This document shows, piece by piece, positions 1-6,342 of a stretch of DNA of 12,120 bases. The position numbers and the translations under genes are program-made. Origin of the DNA: Alphaproteobacteria bacterium (GTDB lineage: Bacteria > Pseudomonadota > Alphaproteobacteria > UBA8366). The notes beneath the pieces are model-generated. The model was given only the letters and a program-made list of their open reading frames with translations, made no database searches and had not been told where the DNA came from. Positions within the stretch are counted from its first letter, which is position 1; the number at the start of each line of letters is the position of its first letter. The DNA is taken from contig JABJCS010000161.1 of NCBI GenBank assembly GCA_018665505.1, positions 1 through 12,120 of the forward strand, given 5' to 3'.

Positions 1-346
1 CAACGACAGAGATCAATTCATTCAAATCGAACGGTTTCGGCAAATATTCGAACGCACCGCGTTCGTTCGCGCGCACTGCTGTCAGCAGTGTATTCTGCGC
101 GCTCATTACAATGACTTTCAGCTCTGGGCGGATTTTTTGAATGCGCGGAATGAGATCAAGCGCATTTTCGTCCGGCATGATGACGTCGGTGATGACCAGC
201 CGACCTTCGCCATTCGAGACCCATTGCCAGAGGGTTGCGGCGTTGCTGGTCGCCCGAACTTCATATCCAAGCCGACCAAGTGCCTGGCTGAGAACCTGCC
301 GTATCGACCGGTCGTCATCGGCGATGAGGATCGCGTTATCCGGCAT
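1..346 (-). CDS. ntrC: Nitrogen regulation response regulator NtrC (N-terminal part, runs off the left edge)
   Basis: This is the receiver domain of NtrC, the sigma-54 activator phosphorylated by NtrB when nitrogen is short. About 115 residues are visible; the AAA+ and DNA-binding domains lie outside the window. The translation shows the acidic pocket ADDD, the phospho-acceptor Asp in ITDVIMPDE, the MSAQ switch segment and the conserved Lys in YLPKPFD. Two ATGs, at 352 and 346, are possible. From the 346 start the Asp falls at residue 54 and the Lys at 104, the same numbers as I recall for E. coli NtrC, and an AGG lies 9 bases upstream, so I prefer 346. The start overlaps the end of ntrB by 11 bases, which implies translational coupling. 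The family call is firm from the receiver sequence plus the ntrB neighbour; the missing C-terminus cannot be judged. Confidence 0.93.
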   Translation of the reverse strand, partial: MPDNAILIADDDRSIRQVLSQALGRLGYEVRATSNAATLWQWVSNGEGRLVITDVIMPDENALDLIPRIQKIRPELKVIVMSAQNTLLTAVRANERGAFEYLPKPFDLNELISVV

Positions 347-1433
347 TTGCATCAGCCTGTTCATCGAACTTTTGCATCGGCAGTAAAATGCGGAACGTCG
401 ATCCTTCAGAACTTGATTCCAAATCGATGATGCCACCGTGGTCGTCGACAAGTTTCGCGACCAACGCCAGCCCCAATCCGGTCCCCTCCATCTTCGTAGA
501 GACAAACGGATCGAAGATGTGCGGCTCCAAATCTTCCGGTATGCCTGGCCCATTATCCGCAACGGTCACCATGATAGGGAGATCCAGTCGGCTCTTCGCC
601 GCTGGTACCGCCAATCTAATTCCATGACGAAATCCGGTGACGATATGAATTTCACCATCGGGCGCCGAACATGCTTCGCAGGCATTCTTGACGAGATTCA
701 AGAACACCTGGACCAAATGATCGCGATTACCGAAGACCGGCGGCAGAGACGGGTCATATTCTTGATGAATTTTGATACCGCGACCAAACCCGCGACGCGC
801 AATATCAACCGCCCGGTCGAGCACCTCGTGAATATTCACCGCATCGCGCTCGAAACGTGGGTTTTCCGTAAAGGCGTCCATCTCGTCGACGAGTTTACAA
901 ACCCGATCACTCTCTTCGATGATGAGACGTGTAAGTTGCTTGTCTTCGAATGGGACAGTTTGCTCCAACAATTGAGCGGCTCCCCGCACGCCGGAAAGTG
1001 GATTCTTCACCTCATGCGCCATCATTGCCGCCATGGCGCGGAGCGAGCGGGCCGAATCGCGGTGCGACATCGACCCTCCAAAACGGCCCGCCAAAGCGTT
1101 CTCTTGAAAAGTGAGAACGAAATGTCCAGGCGATCCGCTAAGAGGGGCGCAATCTACAGTAACGCTGCGGGTTCCAAGACGCGGCGTGGATAGCCGAAAC
1201 CCGAACTCCCGGATGACACTGTCCTGCTTTCGCGCCTTTGCGATGAGCGATAATAGGGGGTTGTCGGCAGTCACGAGTTCCGGGAGCGTGCTCTTTACGA
1301 GGGTTGATGCGCTCGATTGAAAGAACTGTTCCGCAGCCGAATTGGCGAATGTAATCCTGTCATTTTCCGCGACAACGAGAACTGCAACGGTCAGCGCGCC
1401 AAGAATGCCGTCGGGAGCAGGCTGCGGTATCAT
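336..1433 (-). CDS. ntrB: Nitrogen regulation sensor histidine kinase NtrB
   Basis: Cytoplasmic two-component kinase/phosphatase that controls NtrC phosphorylation and, in relatives, is governed by PII (GlnB). No membrane segment is visible. Numbered from the upstream GTG at 1448, the protein shows a PAS-like N-terminal domain (about residues 12-115), an H-box [11 protein letters not shown] with His about 145, an N-box NLVKNACEA, a G1 box DNGPGIP and a G2 box GTGLGLALV. An alphaproteobacterial-type insertion (about 30 residues) lies between the N and G1 boxes. The longest frame starts with that GTG. The ATG at 1433 makes an exact ATGA overlap with the dusB stop and is the likelier start, giving 365 residues. 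The region before it on the minus strand is G-rich and could serve as a ribosome binding site. It ends 11 bases inside ntrC. Confident call. Confidence 0.95.
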   Translation of the reverse strand: MIPQPAPDGILGALTVAVLVVAENDRITFANSAAEQFFQSSASTLVKSTLPELVTADNPLLSLIAKARKQDSVIREFGFRLSTPRLGTRSVTVDCAPLSGSPGHFVLTFQENALAGRFGGSMSHRDSARSLRAMAAMMAHEVKNPLSGVRGAAQLLEQTVPFEDKQLTRLIIEESDRVCKLVDEMDAFTENPRFERDAVNIHEVLDRAVDIARRGFGRGIKIHQEYDPSLPPVFGNRDHLVQVFLNLVKNACEACSAPDGEIHIVTGFRHGIRLAVPAAKSRLDLPIMVTVADNGPGIPEDLEPHIFDPFVSTKMEGTGLGLALVAKLVDDHGGIIDLESSSEGSTFRILLPMQKFDEQADANAG

Positions 1434-2404
1434 GCCGCCCGCCCCCACTCTTCCGCATATTGGTCTAGTCTGTCGATTACCAGCTCGGCATCTTCGGTCC
1501 GCAGAACATCGTGCAATTGTTCTTTCGCGCGCGGCAATACAGCGAAATAGGCCGATAAATGCTTGCGGGCGGTCAAGACACCTCTTCGTCCCGGAGAATT
1601 GGCGATGATGCCGAGATAATGGGCTCGAACAGTTTCGATTTTTTCGCGCAAGCTGAATTGAAATTCCGTAGTCTCATCTGCAAGCGCTCGGTTTATTTCG
1701 GGTATCAACCAAGGCCTTCCGACCGCACCGCGGCCGATCATCACACCGTCCGCTCCTGATTGCCGCAAACATGCCCGGGCGTCGTCAACTGACTCGATGT
1801 CGCCATTCGCGATAACTGGAACAGAAACCGCATTTTTAACATTTTCAATGAAGCGCCAGTCCGCCTTCCCCGTAAACTTTTGCGCCCGCGTCCGACCATG
1901 CACCGTTAAGAGTGAGAAACCGCAATCCTCTGCGATTTTCGCGATGGTCACCGCGTTTCGATTTTCGTGATCCCATCCGGTGCGCATTTTGAGGCTCACC
2001 GGAATAGTAACGGCTTTGCCGACTTTCTGCAGAATGTCTCCAGCCAGCTCTTCATCGCGCATCAAGGCCGATCCAGCGTATCGATTGACGACCTTCTTTG
2101 CGGGGCATCCGAAGTTGATATCGACCATGATGGCGCCACGCGATTCACAATATCGAGCTGCCTCGGCCATTGCGTCCGGCTCATGGCCCGCGATCTGCAC
2201 GATTGTACGGTCATCCAATTGGTCGAGCTTCCTGCACTCTTCGCGTTCGCCCTGGAGGATGGCCCGGCTTGCGGTCATCTCCGATATCGTAACATCGGCA
2301 CCAAGCGAGCGGAGAATGCACCGAAATGGGAAGTCGGTCACTCCAGACATCGGCGCCAGTAAAGCGCGGTCCGCGAGAGTAAGATTACCGGCGATTATGC
2401 TCAT
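1430..2404 (-). CDS. dusB: tRNA-dihydrouridine synthase DusB (NifR3)
   Basis: FMN-dependent enzyme that reduces uridine to dihydrouridine in the tRNA D-loop. The 324 residues are the usual length. Visible motifs, in order: LAPMSGVTDFPFR (residues 16-28, flavin site), DINFGCPAKKV (95-105) with the catalytic Cys100, VHGRTR, VIANGDI, and the C-terminal phosphate-binding stretch GVMIGRGAVGRPWL. In alphaproteobacteria this gene was first named nifR3 because it precedes ntrB and ntrC, exactly as here. The stop codon overlaps the ntrB ATG as ATGA. The start at 2404 has no good Shine-Dalgarno; the 84 bases before it are A+T-rich and hold a palindrome and a weak promoter-like pair (listed separately). 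A D-loop modification enzyme and a nitrogen sensor are thus likely co-transcribed; any functional link is unproven. Confidence 0.95.
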   Translation of the reverse strand: MSIIAGNLTLADRALLAPMSGVTDFPFRCILRSLGADVTISEMTASRAILQGEREECRKLDQLDDRTIVQIAGHEPDAMAEAARYCESRGAIMVDINFGCPAKKVVNRYAGSALMRDEELAGDILQKVGKAVTIPVSLKMRTGWDHENRNAVTIAKIAEDCGFSLLTVHGRTRAQKFTGKADWRFIENVKNAVSVPVIANGDIESVDDARACLRQSGADGVMIGRGAVGRPWLIPEINRALADETTEFQFSLREKIETVRAHYLGIIANSPGRRGVLTARKHLSAYFAVLPRAKEQLHDVLRTEDAELVIDRLDQYAEEWGRAA

Positions 2405-2431
2405 TAATTAAGCAGTAAATTATTGCACACC

Positions 2432-2443
2432 TATTGATCAATA
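2432..2443. repeat. Perfect 12-base palindrome TATTGATCAATA upstream of dusB
   Basis: TATTGATCAATA equals its own reverse complement over all 12 bases. It lies 28 bases before the dusB ATG and overlaps the candidate -10. It resembles a contracted FNR/FixK half-site pair, but that consensus (TTGAT-N4-ATCAA) has a 4-base gap that is absent here. The position suits an operator; the protein that would bind it is unknown. Confidence 0.5.
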
Positions 2444-2466
2444 TAGCGGATCAGCACCGACCTCAA
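2440..2466 (-). promoter_or_regulatory. Weak candidate promoter upstream of dusB-ntrBC
   Basis: On the minus strand a TATATT (2445-2440) resembles a -10 box. A TTGAGG (2466-2461) lies 15 bases upstream of it, a short spacer and a poor -35. Transcription would begin near 2433, leaving a leader of about 30 bases before the dusB ATG. The -10 overlaps the 12-base palindrome at 2432-2443. This is a by-eye match only. Transcription could equally come through from the CcsA-like gene upstream. Confidence 0.3.
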
Positions 2467-2488
2467 GCTTTAATTCAAGCCGGCTCGA

Positions 2489-3283
2489 CTACGACAGAAA
2501 TATATCACTGACAAATTTCACACCTGGATATCCGAGCGAAACAAGAAGATAGGCAGACAATCCAATTCGCGCCGCAAGTCGACCTCGCAATCCGGTCCGC
2601 AAATGGAGAATGAGCAATCCGCCTATTACGACAAAGGCGGTAACACTAAACAAACTCTTATGCGTGATCTGAAAAAAAGCGCCTGTCGTCGTATACTCCG
2701 CGGCAATGCCGAAGATAATGCCAATGCCCAAGATGATTTCAGCGGCAGTAAGGCCGATGATTTCGGTCGTCTCCGCAACCGCGATGGACGGAAGTCGATC
2801 CGTCAGTCGGCCTCTCGTTCGGCGTTTCAAACCGCGTTCTCGCATGATGATCCCAAGGCTCGCGATGGCACCTATAGTGACGAAGCCATAACTTAGAACG
2901 GCGGCACTGATGTGCGCGCCGAGCCATCCGGACATATGAGGTTGAGCAGTTTCGGATTCTCCGACCGCATCGACCCAAAGAACCAAGAGGCAAGCGGCGA
3001 ACAGGTAAGGCCCCAATAGGCTGCCAAGCTGTATTGCTTCGCGCGAGCGCAGTAAGATCAAGCCAAAGGCAATCTCAGTCGCGAGGACACTTGCCAGTAT
3101 AGCCGTCGGCAGACCCAATCCCCACTCTCGGCTCCATATCCAGTAGACCGTCGCCAAAGTTCCAAGCGAAAGGGCGGCCAATTCCTTAACAACTGATTGT
3201 CTTTTGCTCGGTGCCAGCAGTATGGCGGAAAACGCGAGCAACGCTAACAGCGTTAATATCGAGGAGATTGCGGTGTGGGTCAT
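2489..3283 (-). CDS. CcsA/YpjD-family inner-membrane cytochrome c assembly-like protein
   Basis: A polytopic membrane protein of 264 residues with about eight hydrophobic segments (roughly 5-23, 34-50, 59-78, 87-105, 121-145, 178-197, 209-228, 238-258). The segment WLGAHISAAVLSYGF (His124) and the later ITHKSLFS (His208) match the pattern of conserved histidines in the CcsA/CcmC heme-handling superfamily. A tryptophan-rich WWD loop, which true CcsA and CcmC/CcmF proteins carry, is not visible, so this fits the shorter YpjD branch, whose function is poorly defined. The gene lies 84 bases upstream of dusB on the same strand and 79 bases from the divergent ispDF. The fold assignment is good; a role in cytochrome c maturation is only a family-based inference, and I give no symbol. 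Confidence 0.82.
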   Translation of the reverse strand: MTHTAISSILTLLALLAFSAILLAPSKRQSVVKELAALSLGTLATVYWIWSREWGLGLPTAILASVLATEIAFGLILLRSREAIQLGSLLGPYLFAACLLVLWVDAVGESETAQPHMSGWLGAHISAAVLSYGFVTIGAIASLGIIMRERGLKRRTRGRLTDRLPSIAVAETTEIIGLTAAEIILGIGIIFGIAAEYTTTGAFFQITHKSLFSVTAFVVIGGLLILHLRTGLRGRLAARIGLSAYLLVSLGYPGVKFVSDIFLS

Positions 3284-3347
3284 AAACGAAATATAACCCA
3301 GCTGGCTTGGTCAATGAAATGCGGGATTTGTTCGTGACAAGACGATT

Positions 3348-3353
3348 GAAGGA
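3348..3353 (+). promoter_or_regulatory. Ribosome binding site of ispDF
   Basis: GAAGGA lies 9 bases before the ATG at 3363 and fixes that start. No convincing -35/-10 pair for either divergent gene was found in the 79-base spacer 3284-3362. Confidence 0.6.
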
Positions 3354-3362
3354 ATATTTGCC

Positions 3363-4523
3363 ATGACGGTGGCGGCGCTGCTCCTAGCTGGCGGTCGAGG
3401 AACCCGTGCGGGGGGCGGTATTCCCAAACAATACCGCGAAATTGGCGGAATCTCTGTCCTCCGCCGCGCCATAGATTGTTTCATTGATTGCCCCGCGGTG
3501 GATTTGATCCGCGTGGTCATACATGCGGACGATCAGGAACTTTATCGTGCCGCGACTGCAGGATTAGATATCCTCCCCCCAGTGATCGGCGGCACGGAGC
3601 GGCATTTGTCTGCCGTAAACGGTCTCAAGAGCCTGTCTGATTTCGAAACTAATATCGTATTAATTCACGATGCAGCACGGCCCTTTGCGGATCGCGGTAT
3701 GATCGAGCGGGTCATTGCCGCTTTGGCGGACGCCGCTGGCGCAATACCCGCCCTTCCCGTCTCCGACACACTAAAGCGCGTTGCTTCGACGGACGATTTG
3801 ATTGAAGAAACCGTCGACCGTGCCGGGTTGTGGCGCGCGCAAACGCCGCAAGGATTTCGTTTTAAGGCGATCTTGAAGGCGCACGGGCAACGCGACAGCG
3901 ATTTGCCGACGGACGACGCGGCCGTTATGGAAGAAGCTGGCATGGTTGTATGCGTCGTCGATGGCGATGAGCGAAACATTAAGGTGACGACGGAAGCGGA
4001 TTTTGACCGCGCGGAACAGATATTGGAAAAGCGCCAGATGCAGACACGCGTTGGATCGGGCTTCGATGTTCATAAGCTTGGGCCCGGTGACGGGGTTACC
4101 CTATGCGGCGTCAAGGTTCCCTGTGATATGAGCTTGATTGGTCATTCAGATGCGGATGTAGCGCTACATGCGTTAACGGATGCGCTTCTCGGTGCGGTTG
4201 GATGCGGAGATATCGGCCTACATTTCCCACCAAGCGACCCGCAATGGAAAGGCGCTGCCTCCCATATCTTTGTGGAAGCCGCCGCCGCTGATATCCGCAA
4301 AGCGGGTGGCTCTATCGTCAACGTCGATGTCACGATCATTGGCGAGCACCCGAAGGTTGGACCGCACCGGGAGGAAATGCGAGCGAGAGTCGCCGAATAT
4401 CTGGATATCCCCCTCGATAGGGTCAATATTAAGGCAACAACAACCGAGCGCCTAGGATTCACCGGACGCGGCGAGGGTCTCGCAGCGCAAGCGGTTGCCA
4501 GTGTAGAGGTGCCAGCCACGTGA
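3363..4523 (+). CDS. ispDF: Bifunctional IspD/IspF isoprenoid biosynthesis enzyme
   Basis: One cytosolic protein of 386 residues carries two non-consecutive steps of the MEP pathway. The IspD half (about 1-222) joins MEP to CTP, giving CDP-methylerythritol. It shows the nucleotide-binding loop LLLAGGRGTRAGGG with IPKQ (Lys22), a DAARPF segment and TPQGFR. The IspF half (from Met226) forms the cyclic diphosphate. It shows GSGFDVH with the metal ligands Asp235 and His237, the second histidine region IGHSDADVALHAL, and KATTTERLGFTGRGEG near the C-terminus. The fusion is typical of alphaproteobacteria; IspE, which acts between the two, is not in the window. The start is supported by GAAGGA upstream. 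The stop TGA is contained in the GTGA overlap with pgpA, so the two are very likely translated together. Confidence 0.97.
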   Translation: MTVAALLLAGGRGTRAGGGIPKQYREIGGISVLRRAIDCFIDCPAVDLIRVVIHADDQELYRAATAGLDILPPVIGGTERHLSAVNGLKSLSDFETNIVLIHDAARPFADRGMIERVIAALADAAGAIPALPVSDTLKRVASTDDLIEETVDRAGLWRAQTPQGFRFKAILKAHGQRDSDLPTDDAAVMEEAGMVVCVVDGDERNIKVTTEADFDRAEQILEKRQMQTRVGSGFDVHKLGPGDGVTLCGVKVPCDMSLIGHSDADVALHALTDALLGAVGCGDIGLHFPPSDPQWKGAASHIFVEAAAADIRKAGGSIVNVDVTIIGEHPKVGPHREEMRARVAEYLDIPLDRVNIKATTTERLGFTGRGEGLAAQAVASVEVPAT

Positions 4524-4987
4524 ACAATTTGAAGACTTATATTGCGATTGTAGCTGCTACTTTTTTCGGTTCGGGAAAATTTCCCTTCGCGTCAGGCACC
4601 GCGGGATCGATCGCCGCATTACCGGTTATCTGGCTGATACATTCGACACTTGGTGTTAGTGCCGTCGTCGCTTTTGCGGTGATCTTGTTCTTTGTCGGTA
4701 TCTGGGCATCGACGATCTACATTGAAGTGTCGGGTGACAATGACCCAAGTCCGGTCGTGATCGACGAAGTCGTCGGGCAAGCGATTGCCGTTTCATTTTT
4801 GCCAATTGGATTAATTGAGTACGGCGTCGCATTCGTGTTTTTTCGCATCTTTGACGTCACCAAAATATGGCCGGCCAATTGGGCCGAACAGCGGCTAAAA
4901 GGCGGCCTCGCGGTAATGTTAGACGACGTGGTGGCCGGACTCTACGCAGGAGTAGCATCCTTAATTCTCTTGAGGGTCATTTTATGA
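4520..4987 (+). CDS. pgpA: Phosphatidylglycerophosphatase A
   Basis: Membrane enzyme that removes phosphate from phosphatidylglycerol phosphate, the last step of phosphatidylglycerol synthesis. The 155-residue protein has the family's N-terminal G-x-G...P-x-A-S-G-T-x-G-S segment (residues 17-30), a polar signature DNDPSPVVIDEVVGQ (73-87) and a C-terminal FDVTKIWP...LDDVVAG stretch (111-140) holding Asp112, Lys115 and the Asp135-Asp136 pair. Hydrophobic segments at about 31-68, 88-108 and 138-155 fit a small integral membrane protein. The start is a GTG that overlaps the ispDF stop as GTGA; the stop overlaps the cinA ATG as ATGA. Around residues 115-123 the usual KPWP-type loop reads TKIWPANWAE, a mild departure from the form I expect. 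Good family match. Confidence 0.92.
   Translation: MNNLKTYIAIVAATFFGSGKFPFASGTAGSIAALPVIWLIHSTLGVSAVVAFAVILFFVGIWASTIYIEVSGDNDPSPVVIDEVVGQAIAVSFLPIGLIEYGVAFVFFRIFDVTKIWPANWAEQRLKGGLAVMLDDVVAGLYAGVASLILLRVIL
4972..4976 (+). promoter_or_regulatory. Ribosome binding site that decides the cinA start
   Basis: GAGGG, inside the end of pgpA, lies 7 bases before the ATG at 4984. It favours this start over the longer frame beginning at 4867, whose first 39 codons would be out-of-frame pgpA sequence. Confidence 0.65.
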
Positions 4988-5490
4988 AATACACCTTTCC
5001 GGATGAGATTAACGAACGCGCCAAGACACTCGTTGACCTCTGTCGCGCGCGCAATGTGCGACTATCCACAATAGAGTCCTGCACGGGCGGCTTGCTCAGT
5101 GGATGCCTGACCGATATTTCCGGTTCTTCAGACGTGCTCGACCGTGGATTTGTCACATACTCGAACGAGGCAAAACATGAAGAAGTTGGCGTAAGCTCCG
5201 AATCTCTCGAGAAATTTGGCGCGGTCAGCGATACGGTTGCAAAGGAGATGTGCGCCGGAGCGTTAACCCGTACGGGTATAGCCGCAGCCGCCTCGCTCAC
5301 GGGCATTGCGGGACCGGGCGGTGCGACAGAGACCAAACCGGTCGGTCTTGTCTATATCGGGATTGCGACAAGCCACAGCGCGCCTGCCGCCCATCGCTAT
5401 GTATTTAGTGGAGATCGCCAAGAAGTACGCACGGCAGCGGTTATTGAAGCTCTGGTGCTTCTGACAGCTGCCGTAGGCGCGATTGAGTAA
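4984..5490 (+). CDS. cinA: CinA C-terminal-domain protein (PncC-like NMN amidohydrolase)
   Basis: A 168-residue stand-alone CinA C-terminal domain. Characterised members of this family (PncC) deamidate nicotinamide mononucleotide to nicotinate mononucleotide in pyridine nucleotide recycling. The catalytic-serine motif ESCTGG (Ser32), the YSNEAK motif at 59-64 and the glycine-rich GIAGPGGATETKPVGLV region are all present. The large N-terminal COG1058 domain of full-length CinA is absent, the usual state in alphaproteobacteria. The frame extends upstream to 4867, but the ATG at 4984 has a GAGGG and forms an ATGA overlap with pgpA. It is the last gene of the ispDF-pgpA-cinA unit. Its final 50 bases are also the antisense 3' end of the XRE-like gene. 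Activity on NMN is inferred from the family. Confidence 0.92.
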   Translation: MKYTFPDEINERAKTLVDLCRARNVRLSTIESCTGGLLSGCLTDISGSSDVLDRGFVTYSNEAKHEEVGVSSESLEKFGAVSDTVAKEMCAGALTRTGIAAAASLTGIAGPGGATETKPVGLVYIGIATSHSAPAAHRYVFSGDRQEVRTAAVIEALVLLTAAVGAIE

Positions 5491-6181
5491 GGCCGAACAA
5501 CTGGTGCAGCGGATGATCGTCGCGCTCCAACCAAGGGGCAATCCGATCGTGTGTCAGGCCGAACAACTGGAAAAAATCCGCAGGATCGTCGAGTTTTTCG
5601 AACTCCGTTTCGCCAATTAACGCTATTGCCTGAGGAGCCGGAAGGCGTAGCGAATCCGATACGAATTCGGGTAAGTAATAGATTTCATCGCGATACATAG
5701 CAAAAGCCGCCAGCATTATGCCGGCAACTTCGGCCGCATGGCTTGAAGTCTCAAGCGATAGGCGCGCTTGGTCGAAAACAATGGCACGCGTTAGCCCATC
5801 CAATAACAGGGCAACATAGTGTTTATGTTCGCCCTCCGTTGTGATCTCCGTATTCCGAAAGAATATAACCGACTGGATGTTCAGGAGAGACGCTCGGTCC
5901 AGCGCTTCCAGTACCTGTCGACTTGCCGTGTAAGTATCGAAAGCGCTTGGCCGGTGCAGCTTTCGAAGGGAAACCCCCTCAGATTCTCCGTCATCCATAA
6001 AAGTGATGCCGCCTCGCCTCAGGCTCCGCTCGATGGCATCGATGGTACTGGCGCGGGGGTCGCCGATCCCGCGCTCGAAATTATTCAATGTTGCCAGAGA
6101 TATCCCAGCGGCTTTTGCGAGTTCGCTTTGCCTTATTCCAAGAAGCGCTCTTGCAGCCTTAAGCATGTTGGGCATCAGCAT
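5441..6181 (-). CDS. XRE-type helix-turn-helix regulator with unrecognised C-terminal domain
   Basis: A 246-residue protein. Residues about 6-58 are a Cro/C1-type helix-turn-helix: ALLGIRQSELAKAAGIS followed by the recognition-helix region LATLNNFERG and a closing helix DAIERSLRRGG. Residues 60 to the end match nothing I know. They look mixed alpha/beta, with a VALLLDGLTRAIVFD stretch (about 123-137) and a helical AEVAGIMLAAFAMYRDEIYYLPEF part that could bind a ligand or partner. The last 50 or so residues contain a degenerate repeat around QLFGLT (listed separately). Starts at 6181, 6175 and 6166 are in frame; a GAGGGGG 11 bases upstream favours 6181. The gene converges on cinA with a 50-base antisense overlap and has its own upstream region. 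It looks like an insertion into a standard gene order. Gene call firm, function unknown. Confidence 0.85.
   Translation of the reverse strand: MLMPNMLKAARALLGIRQSELAKAAGISLATLNNFERGIGDPRASTIDAIERSLRRGGITFMDDGESEGVSLRKLHRPSAFDTYTASRQVLEALDRASLLNIQSVIFFRNTEITTEGEHKHYVALLLDGLTRAIVFDQARLSLETSSHAAEVAGIMLAAFAMYRDEIYYLPEFVSDSLRLPAPQAIALIGETEFEKLDDPADFFQLFGLTHDRIAPWLERDDHPLHQLFGLTQSRLRQLSEAPELQ
5491..5570 (-). repeat. In-frame direct repeat in the XRE-like gene
   Basis: The 14-mer GGCCGAACAACTGG occurs at 5491-5504 and again at 5557-5570, exactly 66 bases (22 codons) apart and in the same reading frame. An 8-mer GATCGTCG follows each copy (10 and 13 bases later). In the protein this gives DDPADFFQLFGLTHDRI and DDHPLHQLFGLTQSRL, which align with a short indel. 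Confidence 0.75.
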
Positions 6182-6192
6182 TCGCTGAAAAA

Positions 6193-6199
6193 CCCCCTC
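6193..6199 (-). promoter_or_regulatory. Ribosome binding site of the XRE-like gene
   Basis: Minus-strand GAGGGGG ends 11 bases before the ATG at 6181. The spacing is long, but the later in-frame ATGs are further away still, so it points to 6181 as the start. Confidence 0.45.
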
Positions 6200-6222
6200 A
6201 CCAAATTATTATGAAGTAGCAA

Positions 6223-6243
6223 ATCTCAATTTTGAAATTAGAT
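6223..6243. repeat. Imperfect inverted repeat, candidate operator of the XRE-like gene
   Basis: ATCT-C-AATTT, then a TG centre, then AAATT-AGAT: nine pairs with one unpaired C. It covers the candidate -10 and probable transcription start of the XRE-like gene, the usual place for an autorepressor site. The element GAAATT (AATTTC on the minus strand) inside it recurs at 6272-6277 and 6280-6285, just upstream of the -35. Binding is inferred only. Confidence 0.45.
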
Positions 6244-6266
6244 CTTATACCTAAAATACTAGTCAA
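6237..6266 (-). promoter_or_regulatory. Candidate sigma-70 promoter of the XRE-like gene
   Basis: On the minus strand TTGACT (6266-6261) and TCTAAT (6242-6237) each match the consensus at five of six positions and are 18 bases apart. Transcription would start near 6230, about 50 bases before the ATG. The surrounding 161-base spacer (6182-6342) is clearly A+T-richer than the flanking genes. I see no rho-independent terminator in it for ratA, so read-through from the pdh-lip cluster into this gene is possible. Confidence 0.5.
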
Positions 6267-6342
6267 GATATGAAATTGCGAAATTGAATGACTCTGTTGG
6301 ATATTGCCGCTGAATCCGCGCTAAAACGATAGTCTTCCCTGC

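Noticed and set aside
438..1193. 251-residue plus-strand frame opposite ntrB
   Set aside because: It is antisense to a secure histidine kinase, has no recognisable domain or good start, and looks like a codon-bias shadow.
2478..2485. AGCCGGCT palindrome just past the CcsA-like gene as a terminator
   Set aside because: It is only 8 bases with no loop and no following T-run, too little to call a terminator.
3284..3362. Divergent promoters between the CcsA-like gene and ispDF
   Set aside because: A minus-strand TTGACC and a TATATT are visible, but the spacing is only about 13 bases and the -10 nearly touches the ATG. No plus-strand pair with acceptable spacing was found.
4867..4983. Longer N-terminus for cinA
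   Set aside because: The extra residues are Arg/Gly-rich out-of-frame pgpA sequence. The ATG at 4984 has a ribosome binding site and an ATGA overlap.
5491..5570. Repeated 14-mer as a terminator hairpin, attachment site or CRISPR unit
   Set aside because: The copies are direct, not inverted, occur only twice, and lie in frame within coding sequence, so an internal protein duplication explains them better.
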